From Gammaproteobacteria bacterium HGW-Gammaproteobacteria-3 (lineage in GTDB: Bacteria > Pseudomonadota > Gammaproteobacteria > Methylococcales > Methylomonadaceae), in NCBI GenBank assembly GCA_002843155.1, contig PGZD01000029.1, positions 1 through 32,582 of the forward strand: a stretch of 32,582 nucleotides of DNA. The letters run 5' to 3'. The position numbers and the translations under genes were made by a program. The notes beneath the pieces were generated by a model. The model searched no databases. It saw only the letters and a list, made by a program, of their open reading frames with translations, and was not told where the DNA came from. Shown one piece after another: positions 24,560-32,582 of the stretch (position 1 is its first letter; every line of letters starts with the position of its first letter).

Positions 24560-26044
24560 CTATAAAAAGGTTCTGTGCTTGCGTTCGAGACGACGGATAA
24601 ATTCTTCCATAATGATGCGGTACAGGTCATCACCCAGATAAAGGTCTTCGACGCCGCTGTCGATGCTGGGGTTGTCATTGATTTCGATGATCACGTTGCG
24701 GCCATCGACCTGTTTGAGATCGACGCCATAGAGTCCATCACCGATCAGTTTAACCGCTTTGCTGGCCGTTTTGATGACATCTTTGGGCACTTCATGAATG
24801 GCCAGCGTTTCAAAGCCGCCGCTTTTACCCTGTGTTTTGTTGCCGCTGTAGTTATAGATTTGCCAGTGACCGCGCACCATATAATATTTACAGGCGTAGA
24901 TAGGCCGGTTATTCAAAAAACCGATACGCCAGTCGAAATCGGTCAATACATATTCCTGCAACAGTAAAATAGCCGATTCATTGAATAATTCGCGGCAATG
25001 CCGCTCAAGATCGGCCCGGTCATGGGCTTTGACCACACCACGCGAAAACGAGCCGTGCGGAATTTTAAGCACCACAGGATATTGGAACAGTTGCTCCAGT
25101 TCGGCAAAATCCAAAGCTTTATCACGCATTAACAATTGCGTCCTGGGCGTGTCGATGGCGTGCATCGACAGCAAATCGGCCAGAAATACTTTGTTGGTGC
25201 ATTTCAATATTGAATCCGGATCATCCAACACCACCAGGCCCTCGCTTTCGGCGCGCTTGGCGAACCGGTAAGTATGATGGTCAATGGCCGTGGTTTCCCG
25301 GATAAACAGTGCGTCATACTCCAGCAGCCGGGCATAATCATTTTTGTCGATGACATCGACATCAACGCCCAGTTCGTTACCGATGCGGATAAAGTTTTTA
25401 ATGGCTTTGCTGTCGCTGGGCGGCATGTGTTCTTCGGCATTGCATAAAATCGCCATATCGAAGCGAAATTGCTTGCGCGCCCTGGGTTTGCGCCAGATTT
25501 TCCGGCTATAGGCATTGATGGCTGTGGCAAACTGGGTTTGCTCTTCTTCGTTCAGATCGGCCAGATTCCCCGGCGTCATGTTGGTGATTTCCCAACGCTG
25601 CCCGCGTTTAAAAGCAACCGTCAAAATCGGACAAGGGTAAAGCTCGAACAAGCGCCGGGCTATTTTTTCCAATGGCGTATACGAAACCTTACCAAAAAAT
25701 ATCTTGATGGTTAACGTATCGGCTCCGGCCTGCCCGCATTTTTCCAGATGTTTGTCCAGGTATTTATCCAGATCGTCATCATACAGGCGGTAATAATGAT
25801 GATTGGCCAGATCGTTGATACTTCGAATCGAGGGTATCACCCGCTGTCCCCGTGCTTCGGCCAGCAATGAACAATAATAACCGGTGCCCAGATAGTCATA
25901 ATCCCGGCACAGGTTGATGACCTGAATCTTGTCGTGGGTGTTTTTTTGCAGCGTGAGATAGTCTTCGACACCGATCAGATCAGGCGTCGGATAATAAGGC
26001 GCCCAGTCTTCCTGATGGTCAACAACGATATATAATGAGTGCAT
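24560..26044 (-). CDS. RimK-family ATP-grasp ligase with N-terminal RLAN domain
   Basis: A 494-residue cytoplasmic ligase. Residues about 1-200 form the RimK-like N-terminal (RLAN) domain, starting LYIVVDHQEDWAPYY. Residues about 210-485 are the ATP-grasp part, with the Lys-containing VVLKIPHGSFSRGVV loop and the metal-binding end IIEINDNPSIDSGVED. Such enzymes join an amino acid, often glutamate, to a peptide or protein carboxylate through an acyl phosphate. I chose the ATG at 26044 because homologs of this family start close to the LYIVVD strand; an upstream GTG at 26083 adds 13 unconserved-looking residues. It is not ribosomal RimK itself, which is about 300 residues and lacks RLAN. Product unknown. 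Confidence 0.88.
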   Translation of the reverse strand: MHSLYIVVDHQEDWAPYYPTPDLIGVEDYLTLQKNTHDKIQVINLCRDYDYLGTGYYCSLLAEARGQRVIPSIRSINDLANHHYYRLYDDDLDKYLDKHLEKCGQAGADTLTIKIFFGKVSYTPLEKIARRLFELYPCPILTVAFKRGQRWEITNMTPGNLADLNEEEQTQFATAINAYSRKIWRKPRARKQFRFDMAILCNAEEHMPPSDSKAIKNFIRIGNELGVDVDVIDKNDYARLLEYDALFIRETTAIDHHTYRFAKRAESEGLVVLDDPDSILKCTNKVFLADLLSMHAIDTPRTQLLMRDKALDFAELEQLFQYPVVLKIPHGSFSRGVVKAHDRADLERHCRELFNESAILLLQEYVLTDFDWRIGFLNNRPIYACKYYMVRGHWQIYNYSGNKTQGKSGGFETLAIHEVPKDVIKTASKAVKLIGDGLYGVDLKQVDGRNVIIEINDNPSIDSGVEDLYLGDDLYRIIMEEFIRRLERKHRTFL

Positions 26045-26128
26045 GGCGATATGAGTTAAAGGATCGGGGTTCCGACCATGCACCGGAAACGCAAAAAAAG
26101 CCGGGCGTGGCGTTTCAACAAGGGTGGG

Positions 26129-27088
26129 CTAGCATTGCCGATAAATTTGCTTCGCCAGAACCACGCGCTCAACCAGTGATGCGGGGATCGTCTTGATTTT
26201 TTCAACAGCCTGCAAGCGCGGTAGCAAACCTTTTTTATTGGCCAGTTGTATGCTCAGGCCGGGACGGGCGTTGATTTCCAGCATCAGCGGCCCCAGCCTG
26301 GAATCAAGCACGATATCGACGCCAATATAACCCAGCGACACCAGCTCCCGGCATCCGGCCGACAGTTGCATAATATTTTCCCATCCGGGAATAGCCAGAC
26401 CATTGATGCTGTAACCCGAATCGGGATGGGCTTCAATCAAATCCTCATGCCATACGCCGCAAGTAGTCAGGCCGTTGACCAGATCGATGCCGACCCCGAT
26501 AGCGCCCTGATGTAAATTGGCTTTTCCGTCGGATTGGCGCGTCGGCAGCCGTAGCATCGACATTACCGGAATACCCCGAAACACTATCGTGCGTATGTCC
26601 GGCACACCTTGATAACTGACCTGATCGAATACCGGATCAAAATCAACCCGGTATTCGATCAGGGCGACATCCGGTTGCCCACCGAGGCTGTACATGCCGC
26701 TGAGAATATTGGAAATATGGTAACCCACTTCCGCACAGGACAACAAAGTTCCATTGAGCTTGCGAAAACAGCCATTACGTCGGCCTTTGATAATTAAAAT
26801 TCCTTCACCGCCGCTGCCATGCGCGGGCTTTACGACAAAGTCGTCATAGGCCTCCAGCAGTGCCGGTAATTTTGCGATTTGATATTCGGCCTCGATCACG
26901 GCATAAAGTTCAGGAACGGCTATTCCGACCGACTGCGCCAGTTTTTTAGTGCGTAATTTGTCATCGACCAGAGGATAGAATTTACGCGGGTTATAACGCA
27001 GGACATAATCACCGTTACGTTGATTCATGCCCAGCAAACCCAACTTGCGCAAATTGCGGGATGGTTGCAGAAAACTATTCCAGGCCAT
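26129..27088 (-). CDS. ATP-grasp alpha-L-glutamate ligase-like protein
   Basis: A 319-residue ATP-grasp enzyme of the RimK-related glutamate ligase group (TIGR02291 type, from memory). Visible motifs are LVDDKLRTKKLAQSVGI, the ATP-binding lysine in DFVVKPAHGSGGEGILII, and the metal-binding end LMLEINARPGLSIQLAN. It is thought to ligate an acidic amino acid or related carboxylate to an acceptor. It starts 4 bases after the 7TM protein gene, and 84 bases separate it from RimK. That gap holds an inverted repeat (GAAACGC/GCGTTTC, 26086-26092 and 26110-26116) on either side of an A-rich stretch, so partial attenuation inside the operon is possible. Confidence 0.88.
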   Translation of the reverse strand: MAWNSFLQPSRNLRKLGLLGMNQRNGDYVLRYNPRKFYPLVDDKLRTKKLAQSVGIAVPELYAVIEAEYQIAKLPALLEAYDDFVVKPAHGSGGEGILIIKGRRNGCFRKLNGTLLSCAEVGYHISNILSGMYSLGGQPDVALIEYRVDFDPVFDQVSYQGVPDIRTIVFRGIPVMSMLRLPTRQSDGKANLHQGAIGVGIDLVNGLTTCGVWHEDLIEAHPDSGYSINGLAIPGWENIMQLSAGCRELVSLGYIGVDIVLDSRLGPLMLEINARPGLSIQLANKKGLLPRLQAVEKIKTIPASLVERVVLAKQIYRQC

Positions 27089-27092
27089 GAAA

Positions 27093-28625
27093 TTACCCTT
27101 TCAGGATGACGGAGCGGAAACGCCAAAGTTCGCTCAGCCGGTAGCCGGTATAACGGCCCAACAGCATCGTGCAGGCCAGCAACATGAACAGCAATTCAGG
27201 AAAAACAAACATCAGGTGTTCAAGCAATGCGTTGGTCATTATCAGAAAGCTGAAAGAGGCCACCAGTAAGCTCCCGGCGCACTGCTGCAAAGCTTCGGAC
27301 GGTCCGTGTTCTTCCCATACCAGAGACATGCGTTCGATGGTCATGGCGATGATGACCATCGGGAACAGTGCGATGGAAAGGCCGCGATCGATGCCCAGTT
27401 TATGGGTCAAAAGGCTCAGCAAGGTCATCAGGATGATGACGATAATCAAGACCGCAGCCAGGCGCGGCACCAGTAATAAACGTAAATATTCAAGATAAAA
27501 ACGTATCATCAAGCCTAAGGCTATGAGTACACTGAATAAAAATAAGCCCCACAGCAGCTCGGTTTCACGGAAGGCCATGCCGATCAGAATCGGCATGAAA
27601 GTGCCGAATGTTTTAAGTCCGACTATATTACGCAAAACCACGATCAACAAAGCACCCAGCGGCACCATCACTAAAATTCTGTAAACATTTTGGGTTTGTA
27701 CCGGCAAATTAAAAAGTGAAAACCCCATGATTTTTGGGTTGATTTTACCGGCCCGTTGCTGCGTCAAAGCCGCCATGCCTTGCGATTGTTTATACACGGA
27801 AAAATCAACTTTCTCACTTTTGCCGCCGATCACGCTTAATAGGGGCGCATCGCCGTAATACCAGATAATAGCGTTGGCGGGAAACCCGGATTCGGCGGTT
27901 TTGGGGTTAAACGCCAGCCAGCGCTGACCATTGTGGACCTGTAACCAAGGCACCAGTTTGCTGTGCCGGGCGCCGTCCGTCAGCACCAGAAGATTGACTT
28001 GGCGCGAAGGGATATTGGCGCCTTGCAAAATACTGATTTCGCGTTGCACCCAGGCCCGTGGCGTCGTTGCCTCCGTTCTGAGCAATTTGATATTGTCGTC
28101 GGCGTTCGGCTCATTCAACCGTATCAACAGTTCATGCGCAAAAGTTTTAATATCGGCGGATTTACTGCGCACCTCCTCCAACAACACCGTTACCGCAGTA
28201 CGCATGATTTCAGGGTATTCCACCGGCTGCGGATAGGTAGGCGTTTTATCTTTAAACTTTTCCTTCTCGCCGGGAATCAGTTGCATCCGATAATACAACG
28301 TTTGCTCCCCTTTGGAGCGGCGCACAGCCCATTGCCCGATGCGATTGAGGTCATTGTCCTCCAAAGTCAGGCCATAACGGCCGGAGACGAAATTTTCGTC
28401 CAGCAAAATAAAACCCGGCACCTGCTTGGGCAATAACAAAGTCACTTTGGAAGGGCCGGGCGAAGCTTTGTAAGTCACTTTTGCTTCCACTGTCCAAAGG
28501 TCAGCTTCTTCGACCGGCATCAGCGGTAATTTCAATTCCGTCACTTTATAAAAAGTGATGGTGGCGCTTAATACAATCAGGATTAAAGCCAGTAGCTTGA
28601 CATGTAAATTTTTCAAATTTATCAC
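27093..28625 (-). CDS. Inactive transglutaminase fused to a seven-helix membrane domain
   Basis: A 510-residue membrane protein. One N-terminal helix (about 10-28) anchors a periplasmic region (about 30-310) with a transglutaminase-like part (from about residue 160, with RAWVQREISILQGANIP and WLAFNPKT). This region contains no cysteine at all, so the Cys-His-Asp chemistry of active transglutaminases is impossible. The C-terminal part (about 315-500) has roughly seven hydrophobic helices, including GTFMPILIGMAF and LFPMVIIAMTIERMS. The architecture matches the inactive-transglutaminase/7TM family found next to RimK-like ligases. A role as receptor or transporter for the operon's peptide is inference. 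Confidence 0.87.
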   Translation of the reverse strand: MINLKNLHVKLLALILIVLSATITFYKVTELKLPLMPVEEADLWTVEAKVTYKASPGPSKVTLLLPKQVPGFILLDENFVSGRYGLTLEDNDLNRIGQWAVRRSKGEQTLYYRMQLIPGEKEKFKDKTPTYPQPVEYPEIMRTAVTVLLEEVRSKSADIKTFAHELLIRLNEPNADDNIKLLRTEATTPRAWVQREISILQGANIPSRQVNLLVLTDGARHSKLVPWLQVHNGQRWLAFNPKTAESGFPANAIIWYYGDAPLLSVIGGKSEKVDFSVYKQSQGMAALTQQRAGKINPKIMGFSLFNLPVQTQNVYRILVMVPLGALLIVVLRNIVGLKTFGTFMPILIGMAFRETELLWGLFLFSVLIALGLMIRFYLEYLRLLLVPRLAAVLIIVIILMTLLSLLTHKLGIDRGLSIALFPMVIIAMTIERMSLVWEEHGPSEALQQCAGSLLVASFSFLIMTNALLEHLMFVFPELLFMLLACTMLLGRYTGYRLSELWRFRSVILKG

Positions 28626-28693
28626 TGTGCTTGAGTTGAGTCGTCGTTGGTCGGATTCCGGTTACAGCTTATCATTGCGCAAAGCAAGCGTAT

Positions 28694-29254
28694 TTAATTT
28701 TCGCCCTGATCAGTAGCCAATTCAGGCGTACAATCCAGACGTTTAATCAATTTGGATTTTTTATGCGTGGTGCCGGCATCGACCACGATATTGTCGGCCA
28801 GAAAGCTTCTGCCCAATAACACCGGGTAAATATAGTTACTGCGGTCGGCCAGAGTGAACTCGGCTTCATAAAAATGCGCGTTGATGCAAAAAGCCAATTG
28901 CACCACAGGCCGCCGCATCGATTCCAATTTATGCCTTTTGATCAACACAGTGCGTACCACCGGCGTCTCTATGGTATGGCGTTGTTTGGCGTTTTTTAAA
29001 AAACTCAGCGGCAGGGAAAAACGCACCCAGGGTTCGCCATCGACATCATAATGTTCGATGTTCTCGGCGTGAATCGATGATGTTTTGGCGCCGGTGTCGA
29101 GTTTAGCCCGAAGTTTGACCTGCCCCGTGGCCAGAATAATATTTTCCACCCAACCGGCGGTTATTTTTTGGCCGTCATGATCGGCGGCAGCCACACCTTG
29201 AAAAATTAAAGCCGCCCACACCATATAAAAAAAAGACACACTATTTTGTTTCAT
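28694..29254 (-). CDS. Retropepsin-like aspartyl protease (annotated elsewhere as ATP-dependent zinc protease)
   Basis: A 186-residue protein with an N-terminal hydrophobic segment (about 5-24, FFYMVWAALIFQGVAAA) that looks like a signal peptide, so the enzyme is probably periplasmic. The active-site motif is D53 in KLDTGAKTSSIHA, the retropepsin DTGA form. The second half has YPVLLGRSFLADNIVVD, matching the flap-and-ILG pattern of this family (pfam05618 type). One Asp motif means it should work as a homodimer. It is the first gene of the six-gene operon. Some databases call the family a zinc protease, but the sequence shows no zinc motif. The target may be the operon's membrane protein or a peptide made by the ligases. 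Confidence 0.85.
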   Translation of the reverse strand: MKQNSVSFFYMVWAALIFQGVAAADHDGQKITAGWVENIILATGQVKLRAKLDTGAKTSSIHAENIEHYDVDGEPWVRFSLPLSFLKNAKQRHTIETPVVRTVLIKRHKLESMRRPVVQLAFCINAHFYEAEFTLADRSNYIYPVLLGRSFLADNIVVDAGTTHKKSKLIKRLDCTPELATDQGEN

Positions 29255-29387
29255 TATTGCAAGTATTTGTTTTAGGTAACCAATATTAAATGTAGATTAT
29301 CTTTGTTCGTTGCCGCTTATAATGTCGATAGGCAAACGGCGCATTTTACCCCAACAAAAATTTATCCACTTAAATTTTATACTCTGC

Positions 29388-29417
29388 AAAAACCGTTGGC
29401 CTGCTATCGACCCCAAC
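29388..29417 (-). terminator. Weak terminator candidate after the nitroreductase gene
   Basis: On the minus strand GTTGG pairs with CCAAC over a 13-base loop and is followed by GGTTTTTG. It begins 16 bases after the nitroreductase stop. The stem is only five pairs, so it may be leaky. The promoter of the downstream six-gene operon should lie between here and 29254; a TTGCAG/GATAAA pair with a 17-base gap on the minus strand is the best but weak candidate. Confidence 0.35.
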
Positions 29418-29432
29418 AACGTGGATTGCGAA

Positions 29433-30035
29433 TTACTCGATACCTTCACCCCATTGCCCCGCATAAAAGCGCTCATCCAGCGCAGCCCGGGAACGCGCGG
29501 CCAATTCACTGTCCTTGAAGTCATCATCGAGCACATCCGCTTCCGCCTGAAAGCCGACCGCCATCATAGCCATCGGCACACAATCGTCCGGCAACTTGAA
29601 AACCTGCCGCGACTTGTCGGCATCGAAGCCGCCCATTTGATGCACGATCAAGCCCAGCGCGGTGGCCTGCAAGCACAAGCTGACGCTGGCGGCGCCGGTG
29701 TCATATTGGGCCCAGCGATTGGGCTGGCCGTTATGATTAAAATTATTCATGGCAACGGCCAAAATCAGTACCGGAGCATTTTTGGCCCAGAGCTGGTTTT
29801 TTTCAGCCAAAGTTGCCAGCGCTTGTTGCCAGGCGCTTTCATCGGAGAACTTGTCGCACACGATATAACGCCACGGCTGGTCATTGAAGCAGGACGGCGC
29901 CCAATGAGCGGCCTCCAGCAGCGCCAGCAAATCATCGCGGCTGACGGGCCGGTCTGAAACAAACGCTCTGGGACTCCAGCGTGTCTGTATGAGCGGGTTG
30001 ATTTTTACACGCGTTGTTGCCGGTTTTTGCTGCAT
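29433..30035 (-). CDS. Nitroreductase-family flavoprotein
   Basis: A 200-residue FMN-dependent oxidoreductase. The N-terminus TRWSPRAFVSDRPVSRDDL and the segment HWAPSCFNDQPWRYIV bind the FMN phosphate and ring in this family; VPMAMMAVGFQAEAD is the C-terminal FMN segment. The ATG at 30035 follows a strong AAGGAG, so the long upstream extension of the same frame to 30557, which runs antisense to nothing but overlaps thiE, is not coding. It is the last gene of the hemJ-thiD-thiE run, 100 bases after thiE. Substrate not predictable. Confidence 0.9.
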   Translation of the reverse strand: MQQKPATTRVKINPLIQTRWSPRAFVSDRPVSRDDLLALLEAAHWAPSCFNDQPWRYIVCDKFSDESAWQQALATLAEKNQLWAKNAPVLILAVAMNNFNHNGQPNRWAQYDTGAASVSLCLQATALGLIVHQMGGFDADKSRQVFKLPDDCVPMAMMAVGFQAEADVLDDDFKDSELAARSRAALDERFYAGQWGEGIE

Positions 30036-30135
30036 GTTGCTCTCCTTCTTCTGTTTGGATAAAAAACAATACTGTGAAAGGCTCAGGATTTTGAGCGATG
30101 GATTGAGTCGGGTCGGCTCATCCTGGTCAACTATA

Positions 30136-30762
30136 TCAAAGCTTCCGGGCTGCAAAAAGAATTTGAAAAGCTTGCGCTTGAGCTTTCGGGTCGCGGTCGA
30201 AAACGCCGCCGACGACGGCCAGAAGATTAGCGCCCGCCGCCAGTAACGGCTCTGCGTTTTCCGGCGTAATGCCGCCGATGGCGACAATCGGCACAGCGAT
30301 TTTTTCCCGAGCTTGTCGCAGCGTTTCGATGTGGGCCGGTGCTGCCAACGGCTTGGTTCCCGAAGCGTAAAAACGTCCGAAAGCGACATAATCGGCGCCC
30401 TGACGCTGCGCTTTTTCAGCCCGCTCCAGCGAATCGTAACAGGACACGCCGATAATGGCCTCGGCGCCCAATAGCTGTCTCGCCCGTTTGATTTCGCCAT
30501 CGTCCTTGCCCAGATGAACGCCGTCGGCGCCAAGGCTTGCGGCCAGGTCAACCGCATCGTTAATAATCAACGGTACACCGTGTCCATGACAGGTTTGCAA
30601 CAAAGCTTTGCCCAGCGCCTTGGCGTCGGCTGGATTTTTATCCCGGTACTGCACGACGGCGGCGCCGCCACGCAAAACCTCGGTTACTTCCCGAACGATG
30701 GTGTCGAGCGATTTATGTTCGGTCTGAGTAATGGCGTAAAGCCCGCTTGCAGGCATTTTCAC
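30136..30762 (-). CDS. thiE: Thiamine phosphate synthase
   Basis: ThiE couples HMP pyrophosphate and thiazole phosphate into thiamine phosphate. The 208-residue TIM barrel has the substrate segment AAVVQYRDKN, the DGVHLGKDDG motif and the phosphate-binding IVAIGGITPENAEPLLAAGA. The frame starts with GTG at 30762, overlapping the thiD stop; an ATG two codons later (30756) is equally plausible. It is encoded directly after thiD, which supplies its pyrimidine substrate. Confidence 0.94.
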   Translation of the reverse strand: MKMPASGLYAITQTEHKSLDTIVREVTEVLRGGAAVVQYRDKNPADAKALGKALLQTCHGHGVPLIINDAVDLAASLGADGVHLGKDDGEIKRARQLLGAEAIIGVSCYDSLERAEKAQRQGADYVAFGRFYASGTKPLAAPAHIETLRQAREKIAVPIVAIGGITPENAEPLLAAGANLLAVVGGVFDRDPKAQAQAFQILFAARKL

Positions 30763-31556
30763 AAATCGGACGCCATCCAGAACAGTCGATCGGGATGATA
30801 TTGACCGCTACCCGGCCGGTAGCCGTGCTGCAAAGCATTCCAGGTATATTCCTGGGCTTCCAGCACGGCGTTGAAAGGCGCCAGCCCCTGCGCGCTCAAA
30901 CCGGCAATGGCGGCGGCCAGGGTACAACCGGAGCCGTGATAACTGTGCGGCAACCGGTCCCAGTTAAACGCTTCGAGCAGTCGGCCATCGGCAAATAATT
31001 GGTTGCAAACGGTATCGGTCTGTTCATGACTGCCGGTGACCAATACATAACGCGCGCCCCGCTCCAGTAATTTCAGCGCCGCCGCCGGTAAATCGTCAAG
31101 TCCCGTGAGTTTACGCGCTTCGACACTGTTCGGCGTCAACACGGTGGCGCAAGGCACCAACAGTTCGTTGATGGCCCCAAGCAAGTTTTCGTCGGCCAGT
31201 GGCGCGCCGCCGCCGGCCGCCAGCACGGTATCCAGAATCACCGGAATATCCGAATATTGCTGCAAAATGGCATGAATCGCCCGAGCGCTGTCGGCATGTC
31301 CGATCAAGCCGATTTTAAAAGCTTTAATGGGTAAATCGGCCAATAGCGTTTGCGCCTGACTGAAAATAGCGTCAGGCGTTTGCGGCAGGATTTTTTTGAC
31401 ATTATGACTGTCCTGCTCGGTTAAGGCGGTTATGACACTGGCCGCATGGCAGCCGTGACTGACTAGGGTTTCTATGTCAGCCTGGATTCCGGCGCCGCCG
31501 CAAGGGTCGTGACCGGAAAAACACAGAACTGCGGGACGCTGTGCCCTCTTGTTCAA
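30759..31556 (-). CDS. thiD: Hydroxymethylpyrimidine (phosphate) kinase
   Basis: ThiD phosphorylates HMP and HMP-phosphate for thiamine synthesis. The 265-residue ribokinase-fold protein has FSGHDPCGGAGIQADIET at the N-terminus, where the family's usual SDxSGGAG is HDPCGGAG. The C-terminal anion hole is HGSGCTLAAAIAG. The start codon is TTG, overlapping the hemJ stop as TTGA, so translation is coupled. The 3' end overlaps thiE. Confidence 0.92.
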   Translation of the reverse strand: MNKRAQRPAVLCFSGHDPCGGAGIQADIETLVSHGCHAASVITALTEQDSHNVKKILPQTPDAIFSQAQTLLADLPIKAFKIGLIGHADSARAIHAILQQYSDIPVILDTVLAAGGGAPLADENLLGAINELLVPCATVLTPNSVEARKLTGLDDLPAAALKLLERGARYVLVTGSHEQTDTVCNQLFADGRLLEAFNWDRLPHSYHGSGCTLAAAIAGLSAQGLAPFNAVLEAQEYTWNALQHGYRPGSGQYHPDRLFWMASDL

Positions 31557-31978
31557 AACGGTTTGACCACGGCAAGGATAACGATGCCGACCAGAAATAA
31601 AACCGGCACTTCATTCATCCACCGGTAATAAACATGTGAATGCCGGTTGCGATCCTGTTTGAAATCGAATAACCAGACACCGCAGAAAACATGATAAACC
31701 AGCATCAGGGCCAATAAAACCAATTTGACATGCAGCCAGCCCGCGCCTGAATACAAAACCCAGGCATAATCAGCCAGCATCCAGATACCGAAAATGAACG
31801 TGGCTATCATGCCCGGCGTCATGATGCCGAAAAATAATTTTCGTTCCATGACCTTGAAACGCTCGTTGCTGATGGCGTCGGAACTCATGGCATGATAGAC
31901 GTACAGTCGCGGCAGATAAAACAGACCGGCGAACCAGGTCACCATGAATATTAAATGTAGGGCTTTTAGCCAGAGCAT
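31553..31978 (-). CDS. hemJ: Protoporphyrinogen oxidase HemJ
   Basis: HemJ oxidises protoporphyrinogen IX in heme synthesis and is the form used by many Proteobacteria lacking HemG or HemY. The 141-residue integral membrane protein has about four helices. Conserved features include WLKALHLIFMVTWFAGLFYL with its His, the YVYH segment, and WLHVKLVLLALMLVYH. AGGAAAA precedes the ATG. It is the first gene of a run with thiD, thiE and a nitroreductase; the stop overlaps the thiD start. Confidence 0.92.
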   Translation of the reverse strand: MLWLKALHLIFMVTWFAGLFYLPRLYVYHAMSSDAISNERFKVMERKLFFGIMTPGMIATFIFGIWMLADYAWVLYSGAGWLHVKLVLLALMLVYHVFCGVWLFDFKQDRNRHSHVYYRWMNEVPVLFLVGIVILAVVKPF

Positions 31979-32565
31979 GATTTTTCCTGATGATTGAATA
32001 TAAAAAAGATCGGCGCCGCTACCGGGCCAAACAGTTAGCTTACCAGAAAATAGAGCCGTGCAAAGCCACTCATGCGCGGTGTTTCCCTTCCTTCAACACT
32101 AACTTTATGCCAAACCTTAATATTTGCGCTCAATTTAAATCGTGGCCCGCCAGAGATCACTCACACCAAGGCCGAAACCTGCAAACCGCTCTCGACTCGA
32201 GGTTTGAGATAGAGTTACCTCAAATTACGCAAAGCTACCTATCTGATGCGTAAATCTGCATAATTACCTGGGAACTTGTCCTGGAATTAACGTTTAACTC
32301 ATTCCACATCAATATATAGTATCTATTAACAATGCCTAAACATTATATCTTGTGCTTAGGAAATTGAGACAGCTATTCTCCGACAAGCTCCCAGGCAAAC
32401 TCCTTTTTTCATGGGGTTAGGGTTGTTTGTGTCCAAGTTTTTAAACTTGACTCATTTTTAAAGATATTTGCCACTTAAAGAAATTCCTGATTACCCATAA
32501 GTCTCAGCAACTTTTGACCCTTCGGTTAGTCGAACCTGAGCCCTACCCTGACTGGAGATCGTGCC
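31979..32565. other. Non-coding AT-rich region at the right edge
   Basis: No convincing gene is seen; an 87-codon plus-strand frame at 31990-32253 has no recognisable features and no ribosome site. The hemJ promoter should lie at its left end. Hairpins are visible: CAAACC/GGTTTG around 32190-32212, and CAAGTTT (32434-32440) with AAACTTG (32443-32449). Confidence 0.4.
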
Positions 32566-32582
32566 ATGAAAAAGAACCCTAT
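32566..32582 (+). CDS. Possible start of a gene cut by the window edge
   Basis: ATG at 32566 begins MKKNP and runs off the window. TGGAGA at 32553-32558 is a reasonable ribosome site. Too little is visible to suggest a product. Confidence 0.35.

Noticed and set aside
26086-26116. Inverted repeat between the two ATP-grasp genes as a terminator
   Set aside because: The arms are seven bases around a 17-base loop and the T-run lies inside the loop, not after the stem.
30036-30557. N-terminal extension of the nitroreductase frame
   Set aside because: It overlaps thiE in another frame, lacks family similarity, and the ATG at 30035 has a strong AAGGAG.
31990-32253. 87-codon plus-strand frame at the right edge
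   Set aside because: No ribosome site, atypical composition and no recognisable motif.

Overview
The window reads as a chromosome segment of a gammaproteobacterium. A methane- or methanol-using member (Methylococcales-like) is my best guess, because a complete Entner-Doudoroff pair (edd, eda) feeds directly into gltA and a homodimeric-E1 pyruvate dehydrogenase operon. This is the KDPG route such organisms use to turn ribulose-monophosphate carbon into acetyl-CoA. No methane oxidation gene is present, so the taxonomic guess is inference. There are no rRNA, tRNA or CRISPR features that I can see.

Layout. (1) 130-1729 (-) is a GMC-family flavoprotein broken by one frameshift, divergent from a Lon-like protease (1975-4374, +). 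(2) 4553-14689 (+) is central carbon metabolism in pathway order: edd, eda, gltA, aceE, aceF, lpd, then a PurN-like formyltransferase. (3) 14824-15146 is a scar: the C-terminal stub of a DUF29 gene abuts fragments of an IS630-like and an IS110-like transposase. (4) 15169-16497 (-) holds a pterin carbinolamine dehydratase and a DmeF-type metal exporter. Divergent from it (+) are an M14 carboxypeptidase-like gene and an overlapping alpha/beta hydrolase, followed by a terminator and two small unknown genes. (5) dusA and folE (+) converge on a DUF2066 gene (-). (6) 22297-29254 (-) is a six-gene operon: retropepsin-like protease, inactive transglutaminase/7TM protein, ATP-grasp ligase, RLAN-RimK ligase, M14/DUF2817 peptidase and GNAT-C39 peptidase fusion. 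(7) 29433-31978 (-) is hemJ-thiD-thiE-nitroreductase. (8) The last 600 bases are AT-rich and mostly empty, with a possible gene start at the very edge.

The most interesting system is region 6. Two amide-forming ATP-grasp enzymes, an acetyltransferase and three peptidases of unrelated folds are co-transcribed with a membrane protein whose transglutaminase-like domain has no cysteine. This is the signature of a peptide-ligation and peptide-trimming pathway. The families have been noticed together in comparative genomics, but to my knowledge the substrate and product are not established.
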